Shown piece by piece: positions 6,957 to 14,466 of a DNA stretch of 30,996 nucleotides. The stretch spans positions 1 to 30,996 of IMG/VR virus record IMGVR_UViG_3300006919_000254, one strand, 5' to 3'. Each line of letters begins with the position of its first letter. Within the stretch, counting starts at the first letter, position 1. The position numbers and the translations under genes were made by a program. A model generated the notes under the pieces. That model saw only the letters and a list, made by a program, of their open reading frames with translations. It was not told the DNA's origin and did not search any database. Origin of the DNA: a virus.

Positions 6957-7125
6957 GCGATTAGCTGATGCCCAGACGAAATTAGAGTCTGCGGATAAAG
7001 ATAATTTTAGGTTCGAGCAGGGCCGTGTGACTGAGTTACGCGATGCGCTTGAGCTAGAGCAAGCCGCTGAAGCGGTTATCGAAGCTGATCGGGCACTACG
7101 AGTGCGACCACCCAGCATCGACTGA
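6940..7125 (+). CDS. Small acidic helical protein coupled to portal
   Basis: A 61-residue, mostly helical and acidic protein (MELLAERLADAQTKLE and so on, ending RVRPPSID). The frame is open further left, but that part reads as portal antiframe and lacks a start signal, so I place the start at ATG 6940, inside the portal's last codons. GGAGG at 6921-6925 lies 14 bases upstream and can pair with CCTCC at 6933-6937, so the ribosome site may be exposed only when ribosomes finish the portal gene. I do not recognise a family. Small proteins at this position in other phages are head-assembly or scaffold-associated factors. Start choice is the least certain point. Confidence 0.62.
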   Translation: MELLAERLADAQTKLESADKDNFRFEQGRVTELRDALELEQAAEAVIEADRALRVRPPSID

Positions 7126-7152
7126 CGGACACCCCACTGAGGAACCGGAAGA

Positions 7153-8052
7153 ATGAAAGTAGATCCAGCAAAACTTGAAGCGGAAGCACAGGAGTTAATG
7201 GCACAACTAAAAGGTGAAGTTCCGGCCCCTCAAGAAGAGGAAACGCCAGAGGAAGTTCAGCTAGAGGTTGACCTAGAGGCACCCGAAGAGCCATCGGAAA
7301 CTGTCCAAGAAACTGTGGAGGCTCCCGTTGAGGACGAGCGCGGCGAATTGTCCGAAACGGAGTTGGCACTGAAGAAGGCCGACGAACGCTACAAGAATGC
7401 ACAAAGGAAGATGACTCAGGCAACCACTGAGGCTAAAGAACTGCGACGTATGCACGAGCAGACAATGGCCGAGTTAGGTGAACTGAAGCGTCAGCTTGCA
7501 GAGAAAAACGTTGATCTAGAGAAGTTGAAGCAAGTCAGGGAAGAGTACCCAGACCTTGCGGCACCAATTCTGGATCAGATGGAAAGGACGCAAGCACAAG
7601 TTGCCGAAACCAATGCCGAGCTTGAAAACCTCCGGCAGATGCGAGAGCAAGAAGCTGTAGCCCAAGCGCAAGAAGCGCATATGGCTCGCATCAGGGAAGC
7701 GCACCCCGACTTGGACGACATCGTCCAATCAGGAGACTGGGCTGACTGGCTGGAGATACAGGACGCGCAAGTTCAGAACTGGATTGAAGCCGGTTCATCG
7801 AACGACGTAAACGCGGCTCTGTATAAGTTCAAGGGCGACATGGGATTCGGACAACCGACGCCGCAAGAGCGGGTACTGGAAAAGGCGAAAGCGGCGGCAG
7901 AGCCAAAGCTCCCTAAATCCAGAAAACCCGATACTGGTGCCGGACAAAAAGTTTGGTCTCGGGCGGAAATCAAGGCGATGTCGCTGAAAGATTTTGAAGC
8001 GAATCAAGACGCAGTGATGGAAGCGTGGAGGCAAGACCAGATCCGGCGTTGA
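7153..8052 (+). CDS. Scaffolding protein
   Basis: A 299-residue protein between portal and capsid, the usual place for the scaffold. Residues 20-65 are very acidic (EEETPEEVQLEVDLEAPEEP). Residues about 70-165 are long Glu/Lys/Gln heptads, a coiled coil. Residues about 175-200 contain AHPDLDDIVQSGDWADWL. The C-terminus is basic (KLPKSRKPDTGAGQ) and ends in an amphipathic helix with WSRAEIKAMSLKDFE, as scaffolds often do to touch coat protein. The role is to guide capsid protein into a shell of the right size and then leave. AGGAAC/GGAAG precedes the ATG. Family is assigned by position and composition rather than by motif. Confidence 0.82.
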   Translation: MKVDPAKLEAEAQELMAQLKGEVPAPQEEETPEEVQLEVDLEAPEEPSETVQETVEAPVEDERGELSETELALKKADERYKNAQRKMTQATTEAKELRRMHEQTMAELGELKRQLAEKNVDLEKLKQVREEYPDLAAPILDQMERTQAQVAETNAELENLRQMREQEAVAQAQEAHMARIREAHPDLDDIVQSGDWADWLEIQDAQVQNWIEAGSSNDVNAALYKFKGDMGFGQPTPQERVLEKAKAAAEPKLPKSRKPDTGAGQKVWSRAEIKAMSLKDFEANQDAVMEAWRQDQIRR

Positions 8053-8079
8053 TTAACTCTTGCATAGAGGTATTTAACA

Positions 8080-8955
8080 ATGGCTATTGGTGCTAATGGC
8101 TCTGGAGCGGCGTTTACTTACGCGGCTAATCAGGGCGGCTTCATCCCAGAAGTCTTTTCAAAACTGTTGCAGGCTAAGTTCTACAGCGCGTCTGTACTTC
8201 CTGCTATTTCCAACACTGACTACGAAGGCGAGATCTCTGGTCAGGGCGACAAGGTTCACATCCGAACCGTGCCCGCAGTATCGGTTGCCGACTACACTGG
8301 CTCAATCAGCTACGCTGATCTGACCACCAGCACTGTCGAGCTTCTGATCGATCAGGCTAAGAGCTATGCGTTCAAGATCGACGACGTTCTGTCTGCACAG
8401 GGCGACATCGATATGCTGGCAGAGGCTTCTAAGGACGCCGCTGAGTCTATGCGTATCGCAGTCGAGACTGACGTTCTGGCTAACGTCGTAACTGACGCAA
8501 CCACTATCGGTTCGCAGACTACGATCACGTCAAGCAACATCCTTACCAGCATCCTTGACATCGCTAAGGAACTGGACGAGTTGAACATCCCTGAAGAGGG
8601 CCGCTTCATCGTTCTGCCTCCCAGCATGATCTCTCTGCTCAAGCAGAGCGAACTGCGTCAAGCGTACCTGACGGGTGATGCGACTTCGCCTCTCCGTAAC
8701 GGTCAGGTGGGTCAGGTAGACCGCTTCACGGTTTATCAGAGCAACATGCTCTACACCCCTGCGTCTGGTACTGATGCTACTTACACCCACGTTCTCGCGG
8801 GTCATCCGAAGGCAATCACGTTCGCTTCTCAGTTCACTAACACTGAGACCGTTCGTCTTGAGAGCACCTTCGGCGACGGCGTCCGTGGTCTGAAGGTTTA
8901 TGGCCGCAAGGTCGTAACTCCAGACTGCCTCGCTGTAGGTAAGTGGAAGGTCTAA
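8080..8955 (+). CDS. Major capsid protein
   Basis: A 291-residue protein after the scaffold. The N-terminal FIPEVFSKLLQAKFYSASVL, the NTDYEGEISGQGDKVHIRTVP strand, IDQAKSYAFKIDDV, and the C-terminal segment THVLAGHPKAITFASQF are typical of HK97-fold major capsid proteins of marine and other podoviruses. It would form the icosahedral shell. It is short for the family (about 290 versus 300-400), with no added domain visible. AGAGGT precedes the ATG. The coding strand has a regular, C-ending codon pattern (ATC, AAG, GAC, CTG) stronger than that of its neighbours, as expected for the most highly made protein. It is followed directly by an intrinsic terminator, which would cap expression here. Confidence 0.92.
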   Translation: MAIGANGSGAAFTYAANQGGFIPEVFSKLLQAKFYSASVLPAISNTDYEGEISGQGDKVHIRTVPAVSVADYTGSISYADLTTSTVELLIDQAKSYAFKIDDVLSAQGDIDMLAEASKDAAESMRIAVETDVLANVVTDATTIGSQTTITSSNILTSILDIAKELDELNIPEEGRFIVLPPSMISLLKQSELRQAYLTGDATSPLRNGQVGQVDRFTVYQSNMLYTPASGTDATYTHVLAGHPKAITFASQFTNTETVRLESTFGDGVRGLKVYGRKVVTPDCLAVGKWKV

Positions 8956-8965
8956 GGACTGAGTT

Positions 8966-8989
8966 GGGGGAGGTTTTCCTCCCCCTTTT
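8966..8989 (+). terminator. Intrinsic transcription terminator after the capsid gene
   Basis: GGGGGAGG (8966-8973), a TTTT loop (8974-8977) and CCTCCCCC (8978-8985) form a perfect 8-bp stem with a tetraloop, followed directly by TTTT (8986-8989). This is a textbook rho-independent terminator, though with a short U-tract. It lies 10 bases after the capsid stop. No promoter is visible in the 18 bases to the next gene, so downstream genes probably rely on readthrough or a phage-specific promoter. Confidence 0.88.
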
Positions 8990-9007
8990 CACTTTAAGGA
9001 GAGGAAG

Positions 9008-9289
9008 GTGGAAGAAGCTAAGACCGAAAAAGACGACCTGTACATCGAAGCTAGAGAGCAGTTTGGCGTAACGCTCGACAGGAGAGCGACGTTAGCTGAA
9101 CTCCAAGACCAGATGGACGGACTGAGAAGGAATGGAAAGCAACCAGAAGAGGTTCTGCCTGCAAAGGTGCCGAAGAAGCTTCGCAACATCGTGACTGGAA
9201 ACATTTTCGATTACGACCCGCTCTTCGCAAAGAATCCAAATCTGGAAGTGATTGAATGGGAGACCGTGGATGGCAACGACGAAGGTTAA
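9008..9289 (+). CDS. Small LEM/HeH-like head completion protein
   Basis: A 93-residue protein starting at GTG 9008, with AAGGAG at 8996-9001. Residues about 10-40 (LYIEAREQFGVTLDRRATLAELQDQM) have the helix-extended-helix shape of LEM/HeH/SAP-like nucleic-acid binding domains. The C-terminal 40 residues (RNIVTGNIFDYDPLFAKNPNLEVIEWE) look like a short structural tail. Genes of this type often follow the capsid gene in podoviruses and may bind DNA or reinforce the head; I have no exact family. The final bases overlap the start of the adaptor gene. Confidence 0.68.
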   Translation: MEEAKTEKDDLYIEAREQFGVTLDRRATLAELQDQMDGLRRNGKQPEEVLPAKVPKKLRNIVTGNIFDYDPLFAKNPNLEVIEWETVDGNDEG

Positions 9290-9929
9290 TGACATACTGG
9301 ATCGTGCCAGCATCATTCTTCAGGACACTTCTAATACAAGATTTGCCAACGCAGATCTTCTGAAGTTTTTTAATGATGGCCAGCGCGAGGTCGTTATATA
9401 TCGGCCTGACGCAAACGTCTCGAACACAAACTTTACCTGCGCCGCTGGAAGCAAGCAGAGCCTGCCTTCCGGTGCGCTTCGCCTTATCGACATTACGAGA
9501 AACGTAAGCGGCAGGGCTATCTCTCAGATTGATCGTAAAACGCTAGATGAGTCGTTACCCGATTGGCACAACTCCACGGCTGACGCGACTCGCAAGATTG
9601 AGCACTTCATCTACGACTCATCTGACCCGAAGAATTTTTATGTCTATCCGGCGGCAGAAAGCTCATTTCAGATAGAAGTTATCTACAGCGTATCTCCAGC
9701 AGACGTGACCCTGTCCAACTACACGACAGACACAACCACGATATCGCTGGACGACATATACGCAAACTGTCTGCTGGATTACATCCTGTACCGCGCATAT
9801 CAGATTGACTCCGAGTTCTCCGGCAACGCGGAAAAATCCCTTATGCACTATCGATCCTTTGCCAATGGTCTTGGCGCTAAGACGCAAGGCGACTCTGCCG
9901 CTGACCCTAGAGTGGGAGCCATGCAGTGA
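9270..9929 (+). CDS. Head-tail adaptor (DUF6682-like)
   Basis: A 219-residue protein. I use ATG 9270 (GGGAG at 9258-9262, spacing 7); an upstream TTG at 9252 is in frame but has no signal. Matches to DUF6682 as I recall it: DILDRASIILQD near the N-terminus, DLLKFFNDGQREVVIYRPDA (about 25-45), then LPSGALRLIDITRN and IDRKTLDESLPDW. This family sits next to portal/capsid genes in many podoviruses and forms the adaptor ring below the portal. The C-terminal half is helical (ANCLLDYILYRAY), as adaptors usually are. The gene starts inside the preceding one and its stop overlaps the next GTG. Confidence 0.75.
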   Translation: MATTKVNDILDRASIILQDTSNTRFANADLLKFFNDGQREVVIYRPDANVSNTNFTCAAGSKQSLPSGALRLIDITRNVSGRAISQIDRKTLDESLPDWHNSTADATRKIEHFIYDSSDPKNFYVYPAAESSFQIEVIYSVSPADVTLSNYTTDTTTISLDDIYANCLLDYILYRAYQIDSEFSGNAEKSLMHYRSFANGLGAKTQGDSAADPRVGAMQ

Positions 9930-10549
9930 AGTACCTTGATATCTCAGACTATGTCCGAACAGAGGCGCGAGGCGCTCCTGAGTTCCTAATTGAACGAGCC
10001 GTTCGCGAGTCGGTCATTGAGTTCTGCGTCAAGACAGATGTCTATCGCCTAGAGCCAGAGACAATCCAGATCATCGCCGGCATCGATGAGTACGATCTGA
10101 CGACACCTGCCGGCACAGAGCTTAACCACATCATTGAGATTTACCGCAATCGGCGCACCTTGCGTCCGGTTTCTTACTCTCGACTGCTGGAAGTAAAAGG
10201 CGACGGCACACAAACCGGAACGCCGCAGTATTACTCGCAGAGAGACAACACGCTTTTCTATGTGGCTCCGGTTCCAGCAGAAGCTGAGACTCTGAGTGTC
10301 CTTTATTCAGTCAAGCCTACCTCCACGTCAACCAGCATCCCCGACACCATCGGCAAGGAGTACAGAGAAGCCATCGTCCATGGCGCGATCTACCGACTAC
10401 AGATGATGTCCGATCAGCCTTGGTCAGATATGGGCGGCGCACAGGGCAACAAGTCTCTGTTCGACACCCGAGTAGGGCAGGTGATCCGCGAGGTGAAATA
10501 CGGATATGGCGGCGGAGCCTTAACAGTTAAATCGAGGGCGTTTATCTAA
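9926..10549 (+). CDS. Second connector/tail-tube protein
   Basis: A 207-residue protein starting at GTG 9926, overlapping the adaptor's TGA (GTGA). It begins with a helical segment (FLIERAVRESVIEFCVKTDVYR), then a beta-rich part ending in TPQYYSQRDNTLFYVAPVPAE, then a short helix/loop (EYREAIVHGAIYRLQMM) and a Gly-rich end. The layout resembles DUF6682-adjacent tail-tube or adaptor-partner proteins of podoviruses; I cannot name a Pfam family with certainty. It shares the helix-strand-helix order with the upstream adaptor, so the two may be distant paralogues. The stop overlaps the next ATG. Confidence 0.62.
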   Translation: MKYLDISDYVRTEARGAPEFLIERAVRESVIEFCVKTDVYRLEPETIQIIAGIDEYDLTTPAGTELNHIIEIYRNRRTLRPVSYSRLLEVKGDGTQTGTPQYYSQRDNTLFYVAPVPAEAETLSVLYSVKPTSTSTSIPDTIGKEYREAIVHGAIYRLQMMSDQPWSDMGGAQGNKSLFDTRVGQVIREVKYGYGGGALTVKSRAFI

Positions 10550-10926
10550 TGGCTTATTCAGACACGATCAACTTGGTCGTTGGTGACACGCTACCAGAAG
10601 TGACGGTCACCCTCCGAGATTCAAATAAAGCCGCATCCGGCCAGACGCTTGATGCAGAAGACCCCACCACTTGGGATCCGATTGATCTCACTGGCGCAAC
10701 CGTGCGCATGAGAATCCGGAAGGTTGGGTCAACTACTGTGACTAGCACTTTGACCATGACGGTCGTGTCTCCGGAAACAGATGGCAAGGCCACCACAAAC
10801 TTCCCGTCCGGAACCCTATCTGAGGCTGGCGTTTTTGAGGCAGAGGTAGAGGTGACTTACTCCGGCGGCGGGAAGCAGACAGTAAATGATTTGCTGAAGC
10901 TCAAGATTAGGGATGACTTCGATTAA
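10549..10926 (+). CDS. Ig-like structural protein, BppU-N-like
   Basis: A 125-residue beta-rich protein. The pattern NLVVGDTLPEVTVTLRD ... PIDLTGATVRMRIRK ... GKATTNFPSGTLSEAGVFEAEVEVTY ... DLLKLKIRDDFD matches the N-terminal Ig-like fold seen in phage baseplate/receptor proteins such as BppU_N. This fold usually anchors other domains on the virion. The gene overlaps both neighbours (TAATG at each end) and lies just before the 18-residue-repeat protein, so the two may form one appendage: this small domain as the anchor, the repeat protein as the stalk. Confidence 0.65.
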   Translation: MAYSDTINLVVGDTLPEVTVTLRDSNKAASGQTLDAEDPTTWDPIDLTGATVRMRIRKVGSTTVTSTLTMTVVSPETDGKATTNFPSGTLSEAGVFEAEVEVTYSGGGKQTVNDLLKLKIRDDFD

Positions 10927-11837
10927 TGTTAAGAGCCGCCTACTCATATCAACTGATTAAGGCGTCTGCTGAGCGGGCAAAGGTTTCGTTCGCCTCCGAT
11001 TCGGTCAACACATCCCTTCGAGTTTCATTTGCCGACCTGACGGCAAGCCTCGACTACATCAGCTTGGCCGCAAGTTATCTGGTTATTGCAGAGTCTCTGA
11101 ACCGATACCTAGAAGATTCTCTGGCGTTTAGCGATCTGGCGAGCCTCTCTGTCAGCAAATCTGCGTCTGACTCTGTAGAAGTTACGGAGCTTGTGGCGCT
11201 GTCCGTGACTGTCCCGCAAGCGGACTCGGTTGGTGTTGCCGATGTGTTTAGCAAGACCGTCGCATACGTCCGAAATTTGTCTGACTCAGCAAGCCTGACA
11301 GAGGTACATAACGTCACGTTTAATTCAGTGCAGTCAGACTCTATGAGCGTTTCTGATTCGCCTGCCCTGTCTCCAGAGCTTAGCAAGGATGACACCTTTT
11401 CGTTCTCCGACGCATTTACCAGAACCGTTTCCTACCATCGGGATCTAGCTGATACGTTCACGATGGATGATCTGGCTAACGTCGGAGACTTGGTCAAAGA
11501 CACCAACCTCGACAAGGGAAACGTCTTTGGAGTTACAGAATCTCTGTCGTACTCAGCGCAAAAGGCTGTTGCCGACACGCTTCAAATGCAGGAAGCCTTG
11601 TCCAAGGCAATGGCCTCGGATTTCGCAGAGGCGCTGTCCGTATCTGACGATCTTTCTTTCTCGGCTGATCTTGGCTTGACCGACTCAGCCGCAATGTCCG
11701 ACTCGCCATCTAAGTCTGTGTCGTTTTCAGCGGCAGATTCTTTTGGCGTATCCGAATCAATCACTGTGAGCCTGATTGTCCAAAGCCGCAGTGCATTTAA
11801 CCAAGACGCATTTAATGCGTTTGCTTTTAACGAGTAG
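10926..11837 (+). CDS. Protein of tandem 18-residue repeats, probable virion fibre or stalk
   Basis: A 303-residue protein made almost wholly of degenerate repeats. The anchor Asp-Ser (or Asp-Thr) occurs at residues 64, 82, 100, 120, 138, 156 and 176, then after a less regular spacer at 217, 253 and 271, with weaker positions near 198 and 235. Spacing is 18 residues with occasional 20 or 22. Consensus: DS-x-x-V/F-S/T-D/E-x-x-S-x-S-V-x-x-x-x-A. The protein is rich in Ser, Asp and Ala, has no Cys and no Trp, and ends in a short AFN repeat (SAFNQDAFNAFAFNE), like the aromatic C-terminal tags of some marine phage structural proteins. I know of no named family. Overlap with the Ig-like gene suggests a common appendage. 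Confidence 0.72.
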   Translation: MLRAAYSYQLIKASAERAKVSFASDSVNTSLRVSFADLTASLDYISLAASYLVIAESLNRYLEDSLAFSDLASLSVSKSASDSVEVTELVALSVTVPQADSVGVADVFSKTVAYVRNLSDSASLTEVHNVTFNSVQSDSMSVSDSPALSPELSKDDTFSFSDAFTRTVSYHRDLADTFTMDDLANVGDLVKDTNLDKGNVFGVTESLSYSAQKAVADTLQMQEALSKAMASDFAEALSVSDDLSFSADLGLTDSAAMSDSPSKSVSFSAADSFGVSESITVSLIVQSRSAFNQDAFNAFAFNE

Positions 11838-11848
11838 GGAGAAACGAA

Positions 11849-12271
11849 ATGTTTCAAGATGGAATGAAGATGAGCGGCAAGCTCACGATCTCACTGAACG
11901 ACGAAGTCGTGCGAGAGGTCGATAACCTTGTAGTGACCTCGGGTAAGGAGTTTGTTGCTTCCCGAATGATCGGCACAAGCTCTAACGTCATGAGCCACAT
12001 GGCTGTTGGTAGCGGCTCCACTGCCGCCGCCGCAGGCGACACCGCTCTGGGTTCAGAGTTGGGGCGCACCACCTCTAGCGACAGCGTGTCTGGTGCGGTT
12101 GTCACCTACAGCGCAACCTTCGCCGCAGGAACTGGAACCGGCGCAGTCACCGAGGCAGGTCTTTTTAACGCTTCAAGCGCTGGCGACATGCTCTGCCGCA
12201 CAGTGTTCTCGGTGGTGAACAAAGGCGCGTCTGACTCCATGACCATTAGCTGGGCAGTCACTGTTAGCTGA
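11849..12271 (+). CDS. Short tail fibre/collar-like protein
   Basis: A 140-residue beta-rich protein starting at ATG 11849, with AGGGAGAAA upstream. It contains NLVVTSGKEFVASRMIG, MSHMAVGSGSTAAAAGDTAL and ELGRTT, the pattern of a widespread short phage tail-fibre-like family in which a fixed core (VTxGK, MAxGxGxxxxxxxDTxL, ExxR) precedes a variable strand region. The C-terminal TEAGLFNASSAGDMLCRTVF and TISWAVTVS continue this fold. It opens the fibre block and likely forms part of the base that joins fibres to the tail. Exact role is inferred from pattern and position. Confidence 0.65.
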   Translation: MFQDGMKMSGKLTISLNDEVVREVDNLVVTSGKEFVASRMIGTSSNVMSHMAVGSGSTAAAAGDTALGSELGRTTSSDSVSGAVVTYSATFAAGTGTGAVTEAGLFNASSAGDMLCRTVFSVVNKGASDSMTISWAVTVS

Positions 12272-12286
12272 TAGAGGAGTCTCCTG

Positions 12287-12898
12287 ATGGCGGTTAAGTT
12301 TAGTAACAACGCCAAGACGACAATCACAGGTTCGTTGACTACGTCTGCGACGAGCGTTTCGGTTTCCGACGCCTCGAACTTCCCTACTCTCGGAGCGGGG
12401 GACTATACCTATGCGACTCTCGCAGAGGCGTCTACGCCTGCGAATTTTGAGATTGTCAAAGTCACCGCCATCAGCGGCACTACGCTTACTGTAACTCGGG
12501 CACAGCAGGGCACGACGGCACGTTCTTTCTCTTCGGGAGACCTGTGTGAACTGCGCGTAACGGCTGGCCTCATGGAGGAGGCGATTGACGAAAAAGCTGA
12601 TTTGGCGGACTTGTCTGTAACCGTTGCCTCTGCCGGCACAGCAAACCTTTCGTACAGCAACGCTACCGGCGTCTTTACTTACACGCCGCCCGACCTGTCG
12701 GGCTACTTAACCAGCTTCACCGAAGTCAATGACCTCACAGCCTCCGTGACATGGGCAGATGTTCCGGACGCCAACATTACGCAGTCCAGCGTTACGCAAC
12801 ATCAAGCGGCATTGAGCATAACGAAGTCCCAGATCACTGATCTTGGCACTCCGGCTACGCTTGACGATGCAACCGCACTAGCTATCGCACTGGGATAA
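12287..12898 (+). CDS. Tail fibre base protein
   Basis: A 203-residue protein. Residues 1-100 match a common N-terminal fibre domain: FSNNAKTTITGSLTTSATSVSVSDASNFP, then EIVKVTAISGTTLTVTRAQQGTTARSFSSGD and ELRVTAGLMEEAI. In other phages this part attaches fibres to the tail. Residues 100-203 are less conserved, end in DLGTPATLDDATALAIALG, and may trimerise. AGGAG at 12275-12279 is 7 bases before the ATG. It is shorter than most such fibres, so it may be the anchor onto which the long fibres encoded downstream are mounted. Confidence 0.75.
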   Translation: MAVKFSNNAKTTITGSLTTSATSVSVSDASNFPTLGAGDYTYATLAEASTPANFEIVKVTAISGTTLTVTRAQQGTTARSFSSGDLCELRVTAGLMEEAIDEKADLADLSVTVASAGTANLSYSNATGVFTYTPPDLSGYLTSFTEVNDLTASVTWADVPDANITQSSVTQHQAALSITKSQITDLGTPATLDDATALAIALG

Positions 12899-12901
12899 AT
12901 C

Positions 12902-13234
12902 ATGGCAAACACATTTAAAAATGCGGCTCTGGCGGATGTGAACAACTCCGCTTACGACACGCTGTATACCGCACCAGCGGCCACTACGACGGTTGTGCTT
13001 GGCTTGGCGATTGCCAACAAAACTGCACAGGGCGTCAGCGTACAGGTGCAGTTCTCAGACTCGTCTGGAAGCACTACGCACCAGCTTCTGGAGAACGTAG
13101 AGATTCCGGCCAAAACAACGCTGGAAACGCTGGCTGGTCAGAAGTACATCCTAGAGACGGGTGACGCGCTCAAGGTTCAGTCAGGTACGGCGTCTGCACT
13201 TGACGTTGTCTTAGGAATCATGGAGATCACCTAA
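12902..13234 (+). CDS. Small beta-rich tail-fibre-associated protein
   Basis: A 110-residue protein beginning at ATG 12902 without a clear ribosome site. Pattern: YDTLYTAPAATTTVVLGLAIANK, VQVQFSDSSG, ENVEIPAKTTLETLAGQKYILETGDALKV, a beta sandwich-like arrangement. Similar small proteins occur beside fibre genes in many marine phages; I recall no assigned function. Its stop overlaps the ATG of the first long fibre (TAATG), so the two are coupled and may work together. The long fibre has no N-terminal anchor, and this protein could supply it. Confidence 0.6.
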   Translation: MANTFKNAALADVNNSAYDTLYTAPAATTTVVLGLAIANKTAQGVSVQVQFSDSSGSTTHQLLENVEIPAKTTLETLAGQKYILETGDALKVQSGTASALDVVLGIMEIT

Positions 13235-14466
13235 TGACTCGCTCCAGAGTAAAAAAAGATTTCGCTGTAGGCATCGACGATAACGCTACGTCTACAGCCA
13301 TTACGATTGATAGCTCTGGCAATGTGGGGATTGGTGCGACTACTCCTTCCAGCTTATTGACTATCAGGAACGACTCCACAGTCGGCACAGATGTGGAGAT
13401 GTCTCGTTGGAGGACGGCGTCTGGCGGCAACCTGCGTTTCTATGTGTCGGACTTGGCGGCGTCTAATCCTGAGTGGAGAATTGAAAGCAACGCTTCTGAG
13501 CCGCTTTATTTGAGTAATGCTGGGTCAGGCTCAACTAGCTTTGTTGGAGTCAAAACCGCTGGCCTCGAACGTATGCGTATCGACTCAGAGGGCAACGTGG
13601 GGATTGGTGAGACTAATCCAGCACAAGCGTTAGTTGTTAGACGCTCCACTGGAAACGCATATCTTGATGTCGCACGGGCTACTCAATCTCAAGGGCAAGT
13701 GGCGTTACAACTAAGCGGAGGTACTGGCGGCACTAGCTGGATCATGTATCAATCGGGATCGTCTGACGACTTGCGTTTCTACGGAGACGGTAGCGATCGG
13801 ATGACTCTGACCTCTGAGGGCAAGCTAGGCATTGGAACAACAGGCCCAGCTTTCCCGCTTGACATAAGAGCGCCGTCTGGGGGTGGTGATGCCGTGTTGC
13901 GCGTTCACAATCAGCACACAGGCTCTGGTGACGATGCGATATTGCGCTTGTCTATCGCAGGAAACACAGCCGACAGCATTATCCAATTTGGCGACACCAA
14001 TGATTCCGATGTTGGCAGGATTGCTTATCACCACAACGGCAACACGATGCGTTTCTTTACAGGCGCGGATGAAGAAATGCGTCTGGAGAATGATGGCGAT
14101 CTACATGTTGAGAACAGCGTAATTGGTAGCTCTAGCACTGTTTCAGACGAGCGATTTAAAGATGACGTAACTACGATCACAGGTGCGTTAGATACTGTTG
14201 ATTCTTTGCGTGGCGTTACCTTTACGTGGAATACAGGAAAAAACACGGGCCAAACTGATTATGGTTTTATTGCTCAAGAAGTCGAGCAGGTTATTCCTGA
14301 AATTGTCCGAGACAAAAAACTGCCGCTGTTTGCAAGTGATGAAGACACTTTATACAAAACTGTGGACTATGCAAAAGTTTGCGTTGTGTTGGTCGAAGCC
14401 GTTTCAGAGCTACGGGCTGAAGTTCGATCACTAGAGACGCGCCTTTCGGCGTTGGAGGCTAACTAA
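13234..14466 (+). CDS. Long tail fibre 1 with C-terminal S74 chaperone
   Basis: A 410-residue protein. It starts almost directly in the fibre linker (GIDDNATSTAITIDSSG near residue 13) with no N-terminal anchor domain. The shaft holds repeats of the form ERMRIDSEGNVGIGETNPA, typical of trimeric beta-helix fibres. The C-terminal 107 residues are an intramolecular chaperone of the peptidase S74 type: Ser304 in SDERFK with Lys309 five residues later, then DTVDSLRGVTFTW, DYGFIAQEVEQVIPEIV and a coiled coil (AVSELRAEVRSLETRLSALEAN). The chaperone drives trimer folding and cuts itself off at Ser304. Its last 20 coding bases equal those of fibre 3, and part of it equals fibre 4. Confidence 0.85.
   Translation: MTRSRVKKDFAVGIDDNATSTAITIDSSGNVGIGATTPSSLLTIRNDSTVGTDVEMSRWRTASGGNLRFYVSDLAASNPEWRIESNASEPLYLSNAGSGSTSFVGVKTAGLERMRIDSEGNVGIGETNPAQALVVRRSTGNAYLDVARATQSQGQVALQLSGGTGGTSWIMYQSGSSDDLRFYGDGSDRMTLTSEGKLGIGTTGPAFPLDIRAPSGGGDAVLRVHNQHTGSGDDAILRLSIAGNTADSIIQFGDTNDSDVGRIAYHHNGNTMRFFTGADEEMRLENDGDLHVENSVIGSSSTVSDERFKDDVTTITGALDTVDSLRGVTFTWNTGKNTGQTDYGFIAQEVEQVIPEIVRDKKLPLFASDEDTLYKTVDYAKVCVVLVEAVSELRAEVRSLETRLSALEAN
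14269..14297 (+). repeat. 29-base identical block shared by fibre 1 and fibre 4
   Basis: The 29 bases at 14269-14297 (codons within IAQEVEQVIP) are identical to 19277-19305 in fibre 4, within longer divergent S74 domains. Synonymous positions are conserved too, which points to recent duplication or gene conversion rather than selection on protein alone. A second block, 20 bases at 14449-14468, equals 17961-17980 at the 3' ends of fibres 1 and 3, spanning the stop/start overlap. Confidence 0.85.

Noticed and set aside
9252-9269. TTG start of the adaptor at 9252
   Set aside because: No site upstream; ATG 9270 follows GGGAG by 7 bases and starts with the usual MATTKVNDIL-type N-terminus.
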